From Lyngbya confervoides BDU141951 (GTDB lineage: Bacteria; Cyanobacteriota; Cyanobacteriia; Thermosynechococcales; Thermosynechococcaceae): 64,000 nucleotides of DNA. Each line of letters opens with the position of its first letter. Positions within the stretch are counted from its first letter, which is position 1. Under the pieces are notes generated by a model. It was not told where the DNA came from and made no database searches. It saw only the letters and a list, made by a program, of their open reading frames with translations. This document shows positions 45,780 through 54,375 of this stretch, piece by piece. Both the position numbers and the translations under genes were made by a program. The stretch spans positions 151,805 through 215,804 of the forward strand of contig NZ_JTHE03000079.1 in assembly GCF_000817775.3 (NCBI RefSeq), given 5' to 3'.

Positions 45780-46835
45780 ATGTCCCAACCCTTCTTTGAT
45801 TTGCTCAAGCGCCTGGATAACTCGATCCTGCTGCGATTTTTGCTGTTTTTTGCCTCTGGATGGGCCTTAATTTTACTCCTCAATTATTTGCAAACCGTCG
45901 TTATCATCTTTGTCTGCGCCTCAATTCTCTCGTTCTTGCTCAACTATCCGACGCGCTGGCTCCAGCGGTTTGTGCCTCGTCCGGTGGCGGCGCTGCTGGT
46001 TTTCTGGGTGGGGGTCATCCTGCTATTGGGAATTTTAGTGACGGTGGTGTTTGCGGTGGTGGCCCAGGGACCGGCCTTTGTGAACCGGGTAACTGAATTT
46101 TTCAACGCCCTCACGGATCTGGCAATGCAGGCCGAGCTGTTCTTTAAGGCTCGCGGAATTACGCTGAATATCGATGGCATTGAAGAGGGGTTTCGCAATC
46201 AGGTGCTGAGCCAATTGGGTTCGGGCTTTACCTTAATCACAGAAATTTTTAGTAATGTGGTGGGTCTGGTGCTCATTCTAGTAATTTCCTTCTTTATGCT
46301 CCTGGACTACGAGAATTTTTGGGCTACTGCGCGGCGTTTTGTGCCAGTAGCCCACCGCGATCGCCTGGCGGCCTCCCTGGAGCGAAATTTCCTGGGCTTT
46401 TTTCTGGGGCGCTTTCTGCTGGCGCTGTTTTTAACTGGCACCAGCTTTATTGTGTTTGTTGTGCTGAAGATTCCCCAGCCCCTACTGCTGGCCTTAATTG
46501 CCGGGGTGTTTGATTTAATTCCTGGGATTGGGGCCACGCTGGGCATTACGCTAATCTCCCTGATTCTGCTTCCCCAGGGACCCTGGAAAGCTGGCCAGGT
46601 CCTCGTCTCTTGCATTGTGCTCCAGCAAATTGAAGAAAATATGCTGATGCCGCGGGTCATGCAACAGTCTTTGCAAATGAGTCCGGTGGTGGTGTTCCTG
46701 GCCTTGTTAGTCGGGGCGCGCATCGCCGGGCTATTTGGACTGTTTTTAGCCATCCCTCTGGCGGGCGTGATCCTGAGCTTAATCGATCCTGGCCAGGCCT
46801 CCCTCTCCGCCAAGGAGGACCCCTGCGAAGATTAG
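45780..46835 (+). CDS. AI-2E family transporter (PerM-like)
   Basis: A 351-residue membrane protein with about eight TM segments. The family signature DLIPGIGATLGI followed by QQIEENMLMPRVM is present, as are the paired N-terminal TM helices with SFLLNYPTRWL. The AI-2E/PerM family includes exporters of signalling molecules and Na+/H+ antiporters, but most cyanobacterial members have no known substrate. An in-frame GTG three codons upstream could also serve as start. It converges on the beta-lactamase-fold gene. Confidence 0.87.
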   Translation: MSQPFFDLLKRLDNSILLRFLLFFASGWALILLLNYLQTVVIIFVCASILSFLLNYPTRWLQRFVPRPVAALLVFWVGVILLLGILVTVVFAVVAQGPAFVNRVTEFFNALTDLAMQAELFFKARGITLNIDGIEEGFRNQVLSQLGSGFTLITEIFSNVVGLVLILVISFFMLLDYENFWATARRFVPVAHRDRLAASLERNFLGFFLGRFLLALFLTGTSFIVFVVLKIPQPLLLALIAGVFDLIPGIGATLGITLISLILLPQGPWKAGQVLVSCIVLQQIEENMLMPRVMQQSLQMSPVVVFLALLVGARIAGLFGLFLAIPLAGVILSLIDPGQASLSAKEDPCED

Positions 46836-46843
46836 GCCGGACC

Positions 46844-46855
46844 GGGAGATCTCCC
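46844..46855. repeat. 12-bp perfect palindrome between convergent genes
   Basis: GGGAGATCTCCC lies nine bases after the stop of the AI-2E gene and 14 before the stop of the convergent gene. With no loop and no T-run it is a poor terminator by itself. Confidence 0.4.
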
Positions 46856-46868
46856 CAAAGGCGATCCG

Positions 46869-48161
46869 CTAGCGGTTCAGCCCCTTGAAGTAGGCATAGA
46901 CCGTTTTCGACACCCGCTGCACATAGTCGCGCCCGCGGGGATCGTTATAGGGCCGCCGCAGTAGGACGGAGATGACGTAGTCTTGTCCCCCCGGCATAAA
47001 CACAATGCCGGCATCGCCAAGGGCAAAGCCAATATCCCCGGTTTTATGGGCAATGCTGGCTCCCCGGCCAATCCCCGGCACCAAAAGCGATCGCGTCTGG
47101 GTCAGCTTCAAAATGTAGAGGGCTCGCTGCCGACCCTGGGACGACAATAGATTTCCCTTAACCACCTTCGTCAGGACTGTGGCCAGATCGTGGGAACTCA
47201 CCGTATTGGTGCCGGACAGGTCCGGCAACCAGTTGCGAATTTGGGTATCTTTCAGGCCCCAGCTTTGGAAGCGCCGATTCAGGTAGGCTGGCCCTCCCAG
47301 TCGGTGAATAATCATATTGGTGGCCGTGTTGTCGCTGGTTTCAATCATCTGGGTGAGGGTGTAGCGAGCCGAGAATCGACTCCAGTCCGGCAAGTCTTGC
47401 ATATAGCCGGACCCGGAGGCCACCAGTTCGGGCCGCATCACCAGTGTTTCATCCAGGCTCACTTTGCCCGCATCAAGATCCTGCAGGTAGGCAATCAAAA
47501 TCGGTAGCTTGATGACGCTGGCGGCAGGAAAGGGCGCACCGCCCTGGAGATCGGCATAGTCCCCATTGTTGAGATTTAAAACAAACACGCTGGGATCAAC
47601 CACGGCATACTGGCTGTGCAGGGCCGCCAAGCGCTGGGTGAGCCAGCGCATTTCATCGCCGGCCTTGAGCACCCCTCCAATGGTGCCACCGCTCATAAAA
47701 TTAGGCAGCACGCGGGGCACTGCGACATCAACGGGGCGATCGGGCAAATATTTCTGCGGTTCGGGGCCAGGCAGCTGAATGGACCATTTCTGGCGCGTGG
47801 TGGCCCTCACCTGAATCTGCTTTGGATCTAACCCGTAGCCGCTGTTCAGTTCCACCACAAGTCGCGTCGTTTGGCTATTAAACTGGCCGCTGCGCACTTC
47901 CTTGACATGGTGCAAACTCACGGGGCGTTTCGTTTTCAGCCGTCCAAGCTTGATCCCCGGAAGATCAACAATGAGCCGCGTTGGCGATCCAATCAAGCGA
48001 ACCTGGGGACTAAACTCTTCGTCTGCATGGACGCTCAAAATTTTGCGCTGGCCATCGTAGTTCCAGCTGGTGAGCCGATTGGCCTCGACGGGATCACCGG
48101 ATCCAATCACCAGCAGCAGCGCTAAACTGAGAGGCCAGGGTCTGTGCTTGAACCATGCCAT
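46869..48161 (-). CDS. AMIN domain fused to a serine beta-lactamase-fold domain
   Basis: A 430-residue exported protein. Signal peptide at 1-27, AMIN domain at about 29-130 (LTSWNYDGQRKILSV, TRLIVDLPG), then a class A beta-lactamase-like domain at about 165-430. Catalytic motifs: SVIK (Ser215, Lys218), SDN (276-278) and KTG (373-375). The omega-loop ExxLN is not conserved: WLPDLS puts Leu where the deacylating Glu would be. It may therefore be a penicillin-binding or DD-peptidase-like protein rather than a true beta-lactamase. The AMIN domain would hold it at the cell wall. I placed the start at MAWFKH, where the signal peptide begins. Confidence 0.85.
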   Translation of the reverse strand: MAWFKHRPWPLSLALLLVIGSGDPVEANRLTSWNYDGQRKILSVHADEEFSPQVRLIGSPTRLIVDLPGIKLGRLKTKRPVSLHHVKEVRSGQFNSQTTRLVVELNSGYGLDPKQIQVRATTRQKWSIQLPGPEPQKYLPDRPVDVAVPRVLPNFMSGGTIGGVLKAGDEMRWLTQRLAALHSQYAVVDPSVFVLNLNNGDYADLQGGAPFPAASVIKLPILIAYLQDLDAGKVSLDETLVMRPELVASGSGYMQDLPDWSRFSARYTLTQMIETSDNTATNMIIHRLGGPAYLNRRFQSWGLKDTQIRNWLPDLSGTNTVSSHDLATVLTKVVKGNLLSSQGRQRALYILKLTQTRSLLVPGIGRGASIAHKTGDIGFALGDAGIVFMPGGQDYVISVLLRRPYNDPRGRDYVQRVSKTVYAYFKGLNR

Positions 48162-48308
48162 GAGACTCTCCTTCTCGCTTTTCCTCCGCCTGAACCGGAT
48201 GCCCCCCGCCATGATCGCGTGGTGCGCACCCCTCGGGACGGCCGCTGAGCGATCCAGTCTGGTTCCCATTATCCCGGTCAACCTCCGGTAATCGCTTTAA
48301 AGTTTGTT

Positions 48309-49466
48309 ATGACCTCCTCTCACCCGGCTGATTTGGGCCTGAATCCCGCTGATATTGGGGCCTGGTACCGTCAAAAGGCCACCGCCGATCCCCTGGCTCC
48401 TCGTCTGCGATCGCTGCTGTCCTCGCGAATCTGCATCATGGGTGCTGCAGGTCAGGTGGGGTCTCACCTGGTGGCGAAGCTCTATGAACTGGGGATTGAC
48501 CTTGAACAGATCGATCTCAACGACAATCTGAGCCTGGGACGACGGGATAATCTGCCGCCGCCCTGCCGCGAGGGTCTGGTGGTGCGATCGCACCGGGATT
48601 ATGCCCTCAATCCTCCCCATCGTCCCGATCTGCTGCTATTTGTGGGCGGGCGATCCAGCGCCCCCCACTTTACGGGTTTAGCAGACGTGTTGAGTGAGCT
48701 GGAGACCTGGGCCACCCTGTTAGACTGGTGCGTGGCGGAGAACATTCGTCTGGTCTTTGCCTCCACGAGCAGCCTCTGTAAACAGCGCCCCTCCCGTGAG
48801 GATCAGCGCGTTTGGCCCGGATCGCTCTATGAGCTGTGCAAACTGATGATGGAGGACATGGCCATTCAGCAAAGCCTGGATCGGGGACTTCAGCTGCAAA
48901 TTTGCCGATTTTTCTCAGTCTATGGGGTAACCGAGGCCCACAAGGGTAAATTTGCCAATCTCTACACCCAGCTACTCTGGCATGCCCTGGATCAAACCCC
49001 CTTTGAGGTGTGGGGACAACCCGATCACTTTGATCCCGGTGAGCAGACCCGCGACCTCATCTTTGCACCGGACGTTGCCCGGGCCATGCTGCACCTGCTT
49101 ACCCTGCCCGTGCCGTCGCCCCATCTACAGGATATTTCCGACCTGGTTTACAACATTGGTCAGGGCAAGCCCCTCTCCGTGAAGGAGATGATTGCCCACA
49201 TGGAAGCCATTTTGCCCCCTCCCCTTGCTCCGAAACTGCAGACAGTGGAGGTGCCCAGCACCCTTCCTAACTACGTGGTCCACACCTGGGGAGATCCGCA
49301 AAAGTTGATCAACTCCGGCTATCAACCCCTGTTTCCTGAAAATATTGACAACCTGAAATTTATTAGCTGCGCTCTATTTTTACCACCCGATTGGTATTGG
49401 GATCAGTTAACTCAAGTTCGCCAGGCAATCCTATCAAGCACTGGCAACCTGGGAGGAGGTGCTTGA
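48309..49466 (+). CDS. NAD-dependent epimerase/dehydratase family protein
   Basis: A 385-residue extended SDR. The Rossmann motif is GAAGQVGS (about 46-53), FASTSS holds the catalytic Ser/Thr region and YELCK is the YxxxK pair. FFSVYG and RDLIFAPDVARAM are typical of nucleotide-sugar epimerases such as UDP-glucuronate or UDP-glucose 4-epimerases. An N-terminal extension of about 40 residues is unusual. The end overlaps the 3' end of rpaB by 33 bases on the opposite strand. The sugar substrate is not evident. Confidence 0.8.
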   Translation: MTSSHPADLGLNPADIGAWYRQKATADPLAPRLRSLLSSRICIMGAAGQVGSHLVAKLYELGIDLEQIDLNDNLSLGRRDNLPPPCREGLVVRSHRDYALNPPHRPDLLLFVGGRSSAPHFTGLADVLSELETWATLLDWCVAENIRLVFASTSSLCKQRPSREDQRVWPGSLYELCKLMMEDMAIQQSLDRGLQLQICRFFSVYGVTEAHKGKFANLYTQLLWHALDQTPFEVWGQPDHFDPGEQTRDLIFAPDVARAMLHLLTLPVPSPHLQDISDLVYNIGQGKPLSVKEMIAHMEAILPPPLAPKLQTVEVPSTLPNYVVHTWGDPQKLINSGYQPLFPENIDNLKFISCALFLPPDWYWDQLTQVRQAILSSTGNLGGGA

Positions 49467-50183
49467 GGTGCCCTGGAAGAAGTATCCCGTCCCCCAGTCG
49501 GTGTGAATATATTCAGGGTTTTTGGGGTTATCGCCAATCTTGGAGCGCAACCGGGAAACATGCACATCCACCACCCGCATGTCCGCATAATGCCGGGGAC
49601 TATAGCCCCACACCTTCTGTAAGATATCGGCGCGAGACACGGTTTTGCCAGCATTGCTAGCCAGCAGCTCCAGCAGATCAAATTCCATTCCCGTCAGGCT
49701 AATGCGCTTGCCCTTGAGGAAAACTTGGCGCTTGTAGACCTCAATGCGCAGAGGACCCGCTTGGAGAATACCCGGTACGTCATCTTGACTGGCGGGATGG
49801 GGCACTCCTGGCTTTTTAAAGCGCCGCAGAATGGCATTGATGCGCTCTTCGAGTTCTTTAGGAGAAAAGGGCTTGGGCAGGTAGTCATCGGCCCCAAGCT
49901 GAAGGCCAGTAATGCGGTCTGCCACATCCCCCAGGGCCGTCAGCATCACAATGGGAATATCCGTGATTTTCCGAAGTTCTTGACAAACCTCTAGCCCGTT
50001 AAGCTTGGGCATCATCACATCCAAAACCACCAAATCTGGGGACTCTTGCTTAAAGACTGTTAAGGCTTCCTCACCATCCGTTGCCAAGACCACATCATAG
50101 CCAGCCATAGTTAAGCGTGTCGAGAGAATCCGGCGAATCATGGGTTCATCATCGACAATTAGAATTTTACTCTTACTGCTCAC
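49434..50183 (-). CDS. rpaB: Response regulator RpaB
   Basis: A 249-residue OmpR-type regulator: receiver with Asp55 in VVLDVMMP and Lys in DDYLPKP, a linker, then a winged helix (LTGMEFDLLELLASNAG, RVVDVHVSRLRSKIG, TGYFFQ). The sequence is that of RpaB (Ycf27), the essential master regulator of high-light responses, paired with the kinase Hik33/NblS. It binds HLR1 sites (two TTACA-type repeats) and controls photosystem I, antenna and stress genes. One such site seems to lie upstream of pgr5 in this window. Its kinase is not nearby, as is usual. Confidence 0.9.
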   Translation of the reverse strand: MSSKSKILIVDDEPMIRRILSTRLTMAGYDVVLATDGEEALTVFKQESPDLVVLDVMMPKLNGLEVCQELRKITDIPIVMLTALGDVADRITGLQLGADDYLPKPFSPKELEERINAILRRFKKPGVPHPASQDDVPGILQAGPLRIEVYKRQVFLKGKRISLTGMEFDLLELLASNAGKTVSRADILQKVWGYSPRHYADMRVVDVHVSRLRSKIGDNPKNPEYIHTDWGTGYFFQGTSSTSSQVASA

Positions 50184-50528
50184 TAATTTTGCCCCAACAC
50201 TTTTATTAATCGTTTTTTGAAAATAAGCTTGTAGCGATCCTTTAATCCTTTCGGGTAGGAAACAGGTTTATAGGGGTTTGCCAGTCTAGATTTGTGATAA
50301 CCCTCCATTTTTGCTGGAATTAAAGATTTTACTCATTGATTCACAGTGCTAAGGCAAACTAAGGTTTGTATATACTTGATTACAAATCATAACAGACTTT
50401 CGGCGGCCTCTGGAGGGAATTGAGAACGTTTCCCTGCCCGGATTTCCGCTGATTGCATCAATCCGGGCGGTGCAAGCACTGGTCTCCTCCAGGGGCGATC
50501 GCGCCGGGGGGAGGGGGCCAGTTTGGGT
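50184..50528. other. Intergenic region upstream of rpaB
   Basis: About 345 bases with no gene, AT-rich from 50200 to 50400. It should contain the rpaB promoter. A single TTACA-like half-site (GATTACAAATC near 50380) is present but no second repeat at the HLR1 spacing, so autoregulation through HLR1 is not supported. Confidence 0.4.
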
Positions 50529-51701
50529 TCAGTTTGAGGGACGTTTGGGGCGGATCAGCACCACCGGGGTTTGCTCATCGCCATTGCCTGCGGGATTATC
50601 GCGCAGGGCGGATTCTAAAATGTTCAAGGAAACATCTGAGGAGGCCGCCAGGGTTTTCACTCGCTTCAAGTCATTCACATCCACGATGGCCGCCCCCAGT
50701 TTTGTGGCAGTTTGAATCTGATCCACCACCTGATCCGGCTGATCCGGACCCAGGACGATAAATTGGTCAAAGGGCGGCAGGGTTCCCGTAACATCGTCAA
50801 TTAGACGGGCCTGCTCTCCGGCCAGGCGATAAAACATGCCAGGAATGCGGAAAATCTTGGCAACCGATCCCAGCAGAAATGCCAGCAGGACGCGGCCAGG
50901 TCCCACAATATCCACCAGGGCTTGCATACCGCAGGCTGTGGCCAGACTGGAGGTGGGCATAAAGAAATAGCAAAGGTGGGTCGCAACCCATCCGGGCTGA
51001 ATCTCGCTAGGATGGCGCCAGCGCCCCTGCATGATGGCAATGGGAGTTTCTCCAATGGCAACAATGTCGCCTGGTTGGGCGTGGGGGACCACGTAGCGCT
51101 GCACAATTTCCACGTAGTCATCGAGAGGGTTCAGGAGGTGAGTGGGAATGGGCAAAATGTCCGCCTTGGGGGTGGACTTCCAGGCAGGCATGGCCTGGGG
51201 GTCAGGAAACTGCAGGGGAATAACCGCGTGCTGGGTTTTAGATAAGCGCCCCCTGGGACCGTAGGAAATATAGTGCAGCTTGACCCAAATGGCTTTGAGC
51301 GCTTCCAGGTTAGACCCTCGCAGATCCAGGGTGACTTTAATCTGGGTTTGCTTTTTCCGCTTGACAATATAGGCGAACCAGTAGTCGTCCTGGCGAGCGG
51401 GTTCATCCGGGTGTTGGGGAGTGACGGTGATTTCCGGGGTGATACCACGCACCGAAGCCTTAGACAACAGCTGAATCTCTGGCTTGAGTTCTGGAATCAT
51501 GACCTCCAAATCATCCAGGGGGTTTCGGAAGGTTTGTATTCCCACCAGTTGATAGTGGTCTGGATCTTGCCGTGTCAATCTCCATTCCCCAGGCGGCACC
51601 TCCAGGGTGTTGCCCCGATGCCGCCGATACGGAATTTCCAGACCAATCCACCCGAGCAGAACAAGCGCGCCTGCCCCAAGAGCAATAATCCCCTGAATCA
51701 T
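50529..51701 (-). CDS. F420-0:gamma-glutamyl ligase-like protein
   Basis: A 390-residue protein with one N-terminal TM helix (about 3-20). The main domain carries the CofE-like pattern LNPLDDYVEIVQRYVVPHAQPGDIVAIGE, with a following GRVLLAFLLG region. CofE adds glutamates to coenzyme F420, but cyanobacterial members with a membrane anchor are common where F420 is not made for methanogenesis, so the true reaction may differ. It is upstream of rpaB on the same strand with a 345-base gap, so they are probably separate transcripts. Confidence 0.7.
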   Translation of the reverse strand: MIQGIIALGAGALVLLGWIGLEIPYRRHRGNTLEVPPGEWRLTRQDPDHYQLVGIQTFRNPLDDLEVMIPELKPEIQLLSKASVRGITPEITVTPQHPDEPARQDDYWFAYIVKRKKQTQIKVTLDLRGSNLEALKAIWVKLHYISYGPRGRLSKTQHAVIPLQFPDPQAMPAWKSTPKADILPIPTHLLNPLDDYVEIVQRYVVPHAQPGDIVAIGETPIAIMQGRWRHPSEIQPGWVATHLCYFFMPTSSLATACGMQALVDIVGPGRVLLAFLLGSVAKIFRIPGMFYRLAGEQARLIDDVTGTLPPFDQFIVLGPDQPDQVVDQIQTATKLGAAIVDVNDLKRVKTLAASSDVSLNILESALRDNPAGNGDEQTPVVLIRPKRPSN

Positions 51702-51943
51702 GAAATGTTTCTTCCTGCCTCACAATGAACTCAAGCCACGATCTTGCCCGCCAAGGGCATGGATTCACCCTAGGGGGGGCAATCTATACGATGCTCCCAA
51801 GCCTCCAGGGTTACTCCGAGGGGGGGAGGAAAGCATGGGCGACCGGCGCTGATCGTTGAACAGCTAATACCTTACAGAAAGAGGTCAAAGTTTGAAAGTC
51901 CTAGGACGCTTCTGGGTCTGAGATCGGCTTGGCCAGAGATAAA
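51702..51943. other. Spacer between terminator and CofE-like gene
   Basis: About 240 bases without a gene. It should hold the promoter of the leftward CofE-like gene. A run of G residues (51820-51828) and no clear -35/-10 pair are seen. Confidence 0.35.
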
Positions 51944-51969
51944 AAAGCCTGCCCAAAGGGACAGGCTTT
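51944..51969 (-). terminator. Rho-independent terminator of the secreted-protein gene
   Basis: Reading leftward, AAAGCCTGTCCC pairs with GGGCAGGCTTT (one bulge) around TTT, and six T residues follow. It lies 44 bases after the stop of the gene ending at 52013. This is the clearest intrinsic terminator in the window. Confidence 0.85.
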
Positions 51970-52012
51970 GACTGGCATTCTTCAAGGTGAAACGCAATGA
52001 TGGGGGACGGCC

Positions 52013-52813
52013 TCAATCGATTTCAAAGTCTTTGGTGAGACGCAAGTCCAGGTCTCGGTTTGGATCAATGGCGACCAGGTCATCGCGATCGCGACGGCGG
52101 AGGTCGCGGGATCGGCCAAATAAATCGCCGCCTCTGCCTAAGACCTCCCCAAGCCCTTGCCTCCGACCCAGTTCGCGGCTGAGAATAGTCCCGAGAATCA
52201 CCGTTGCCACGTCTGAGGAGGGTCCGCGTCTAGCTTGCCGATACCGGGGATAAATCGTCTCGGATCGCGCGTTGAGGTTGTAGCGACGTCCGTTGGGCAG
52301 CCGGACATAGTCTGCTTCGTAGCGGATGCCGCCATCGTGAGACCTGAGGCGCCCTTCAATTTGGCTGCCCTTGGGAATCAGGATGTTGCGCGTCGTATCG
52401 CTGCGAATGTCCCGCTCCACCAGCAGGGTTAGGGACTCGGAGTCGTTTTTATCAATTAAGATGCGATCGCCGTAGCGCGACACGGTGGGGATTAAGGCCC
52501 CCTTATAGAGTTTGCCCTCAGGATTGTAATAGCCCCAATCTTGACGGTTTTCAGGCCAATTTCTCTCAAAACGGTCATTCCTTGGCCAGTTACGTTGATC
52601 GCGATCCTTGCGATCCGATCGCTGACAGAAATATCCACCGCTAATGCGCTCGCAGCGGTCGGTCACCTCATCAAACCAGTCATTGTCATCGGCTCGCGCT
52701 ACGCCCGTGGTGAAGCTCAGCACAGAACTCAGCGCCATGATGCCCGCCAGCATCTTTCCCAATGTTCGGTGTGATCTGGTTCGATGTGATCTGGTTCGGT
52801 GTGCCGTTTTCAT
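52013..52813 (-). CDS. Secreted protein of unknown function
   Basis: A 266-residue exported protein. A basic N-terminus with a five-residue repeat (HRTRSHRTRSHRT) leads into a signal peptide (MLAGIMALSSVLSFTT, cleavage near ARA-DD). The mature part has an Arg/Asp/Asn-rich segment, then a beta-rich region (ILIPKGSQIEGRL, VRLPNGRRYNLNA) reminiscent of TrbI/VirB10-like C-terminal sequence, and a charged Arg/Asp tail. Function unknown. AAGGGG precedes the ATG at 52813. It ends in a strong intrinsic terminator, so it is a single-gene transcript. Confidence 0.75.
   Translation of the reverse strand: MKTAHRTRSHRTRSHRTLGKMLAGIMALSSVLSFTTGVARADDNDWFDEVTDRCERISGGYFCQRSDRKDRDQRNWPRNDRFERNWPENRQDWGYYNPEGKLYKGALIPTVSRYGDRILIDKNDSESLTLLVERDIRSDTTRNILIPKGSQIEGRLRSHDGGIRYEADYVRLPNGRRYNLNARSETIYPRYRQARRGPSSDVATVILGTILSRELGRRQGLGEVLGRGGDLFGRSRDLRRRDRDDLVAIDPNRDLDLRLTKDFEID
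52766..52806 (-). repeat. 15-bp tandem repeat inside the start of the secreted-protein gene
   Basis: TCGGTGTGATCTGGT, TCGATGTGATCTGGT and a partial third copy follow one another. The period is a multiple of three, so changes in copy number would alter only the number of five-residue repeats in the n-region of the signal peptide. Confidence 0.75.
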
Positions 52814-53161
52814 AAGCAATCATCCCCTTTCTCTAGAACCCGCATAAAAATTCTTGATGTACTTTACTGACGCACAAATCATTCAGAATGTTGCCAAGTC
52901 TTGGAGAGCCTTTTGATTCGAAGATTAGGGGTAAGTCCACGCCGAAAGATCTCTGGGGGGGCCGCGGTCCATTGCCGGTTGACCCACCTTCCTTAACGGG
53001 TAATGATAGGAGTCCGTACCCAACTGCATCAGCGCCGTCCTCGCAGCCTTCGAGGCAGCCTCTGTGTCCTCACGGCGGCGGGCAGCGCCAGCCCCCTGGG
53101 CGGCAGGATCCGGTGAGTTCTCTGAAGTCTTTATTTGTCCTCTTTCTCGGAGATTTTTTAT
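52814..53161. other. Divergent intergenic region
   Basis: About 350 bases between the secreted-protein gene and the next rightward gene. No convincing gene is seen. It is C/G-rich from 52940 to 53110 with no clear promoter pair. Confidence 0.4.
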
Positions 53162-53716
53162 ATGAGTAGCCCCTTAGAGAATCAGGCGAAGGTTTGGGTA
53201 CAAACCCTGTCGAGCCAACAGACTCTTTCTGCCTATCAAGCGGTTCTGGAATCGTTGCTGGCCACCCTTAGGGCTCTGTGGGAGGCCCTCAAGGTGACCT
53301 GGGATATTCTCAAGGAAACTGGCAAGCTGCTCTGGCTAGTCCTGTGTTTGGGCCTGGTGGCCTTTGACTGGATCTGGGATGGTGGAAGTCAGCTGGTGTC
53401 CAAAACCAAGGCGATTACAAAGCAAGCGTCAAATCCCAGTAGTGAGCACTACTTTGCAGATGCGAGTAAAGCCCTGCTAGAAGCGAGCAAGTCCAGTGCC
53501 GTCAAAGCGGTTGCCCAGGCCCGAGAGCAGCTGGGTCTACCGCAACAGGACCGCCCGGCTCGACCGGATCCTCAGCCGGGAAGTGCAGCGGTAGCGGTAG
53601 ATCGTGTCAAAAGCGTGAAAAGTTCAGCGGCACCGGAGCCAGCCGCCGATCCCCAGGAGGCCAAAGCAGATTCCACTAAAGATTCGGCTACTTCCCCGGA
53701 AGCCGCAGATGCTTGA
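53162..53716 (+). CDS. Membrane-associated protein of unknown function
   Basis: A 184-residue protein. Residues 1-45 are a helical, Leu-rich segment. A hydrophobic stretch (GKLLWLVLCLGLVAFDWIW, about 53-71) is a single TM or re-entrant helix. The rest is an Ala/Ser/Asp-rich, low-complexity tail of about 100 residues. GGAG lies about eight bases before the ATG. I do not recognise a family. The tail suggests a flexible cytosolic or lumenal extension; nearby genes give no clue. Confidence 0.65.
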   Translation: MSSPLENQAKVWVQTLSSQQTLSAYQAVLESLLATLRALWEALKVTWDILKETGKLLWLVLCLGLVAFDWIWDGGSQLVSKTKAITKQASNPSSEHYFADASKALLEASKSSAVKAVAQAREQLGLPQQDRPARPDPQPGSAAVAVDRVKSVKSSAAPEPAADPQEAKADSTKDSATSPEAADA

Positions 53717-53829
53717 TCTGCTTTTTTGTGGACTGAACTTTCACCGGTAGCCCCTCTGCCGAAATCCAGCCTGCTCTCAACCCCTGGGGCTAATTCCATC
53801 AAGGCCCTAGGCGTTTTGAGAATCTGGAC

Positions 53830-54264
53830 TTAAGCGCCGCTTTGCAGCTTTGACAGAAAGGCTTCAAGGGCACGCAGGTGGGGTTGACCAATGGGTTGAA
53901 TCTGGCCAGATTTTTGAGAGTAGCAGGCCCCTAACTCTATCTGAGACCGTGAGAGCAGGGCCATATCCCACCCTTCCTGCAGGATGAGGCTCTGGATCGG
54001 CACTCCAAGCTCGGCAGAAAACACGTGGCGATCAACCTGGCGATCGCCCTTGTTGCCCAGGTAGATAAGCTGATCAGGACGGTAGCAGATTTCCTCCCAG
54101 AGCTCACGGCGCAGTCCCTGCTCAGGGGATTCCCCTGGCTCTAGGTGCCCTCCAAACAGACCCCAGTGACCAGGGTAAACGATGGTGGGTAGGGGATCAC
54201 GCAGCTGCATGAGAAAGCGCCAGGGATTGCGCTGATATAAAATGGCGATGGCAACGCGCTTCAT
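53830..54264 (-). CDS. NUDIX hydrolase
   Basis: A 144-residue NUDIX protein. The box GGHLEPGESPEQGLRRELWE follows Gx5Ex7REUxEE and carries the metal-binding glutamates. Such enzymes split nucleoside diphosphate-linked compounds such as NADH, ADP-ribose or oxidised nucleotides. I chose MKRVAI at 54264, where the domain begins; a longer frame from 54357 has a low-complexity leader. It is divergent from the PepSY-like gene. Confidence 0.8.
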   Translation of the reverse strand: MKRVAIAILYQRNPWRFLMQLRDPLPTIVYPGHWGLFGGHLEPGESPEQGLRRELWEEICYRPDQLIYLGNKGDRQVDRHVFSAELGVPIQSLILQEGWDMALLSRSQIELGACYSQKSGQIQPIGQPHLRALEAFLSKLQSGA

Positions 54265-54375
54265 CCCAGTTCTTGAGCCCTCCGTTGAACTTGAGCCCTC
54301 GGTTTGACAGGAGTATCCTAGCAGAATCTTCCCCGCTGGATAATTTCCCCTTGACATCCTTCATCGTTGCCAACC

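Noticed and set aside
50370..50400. HLR1 site for autoregulation of rpaB
   Set aside because: Only one TTACA-like half-site is present; the second repeat at the right spacing is missing.
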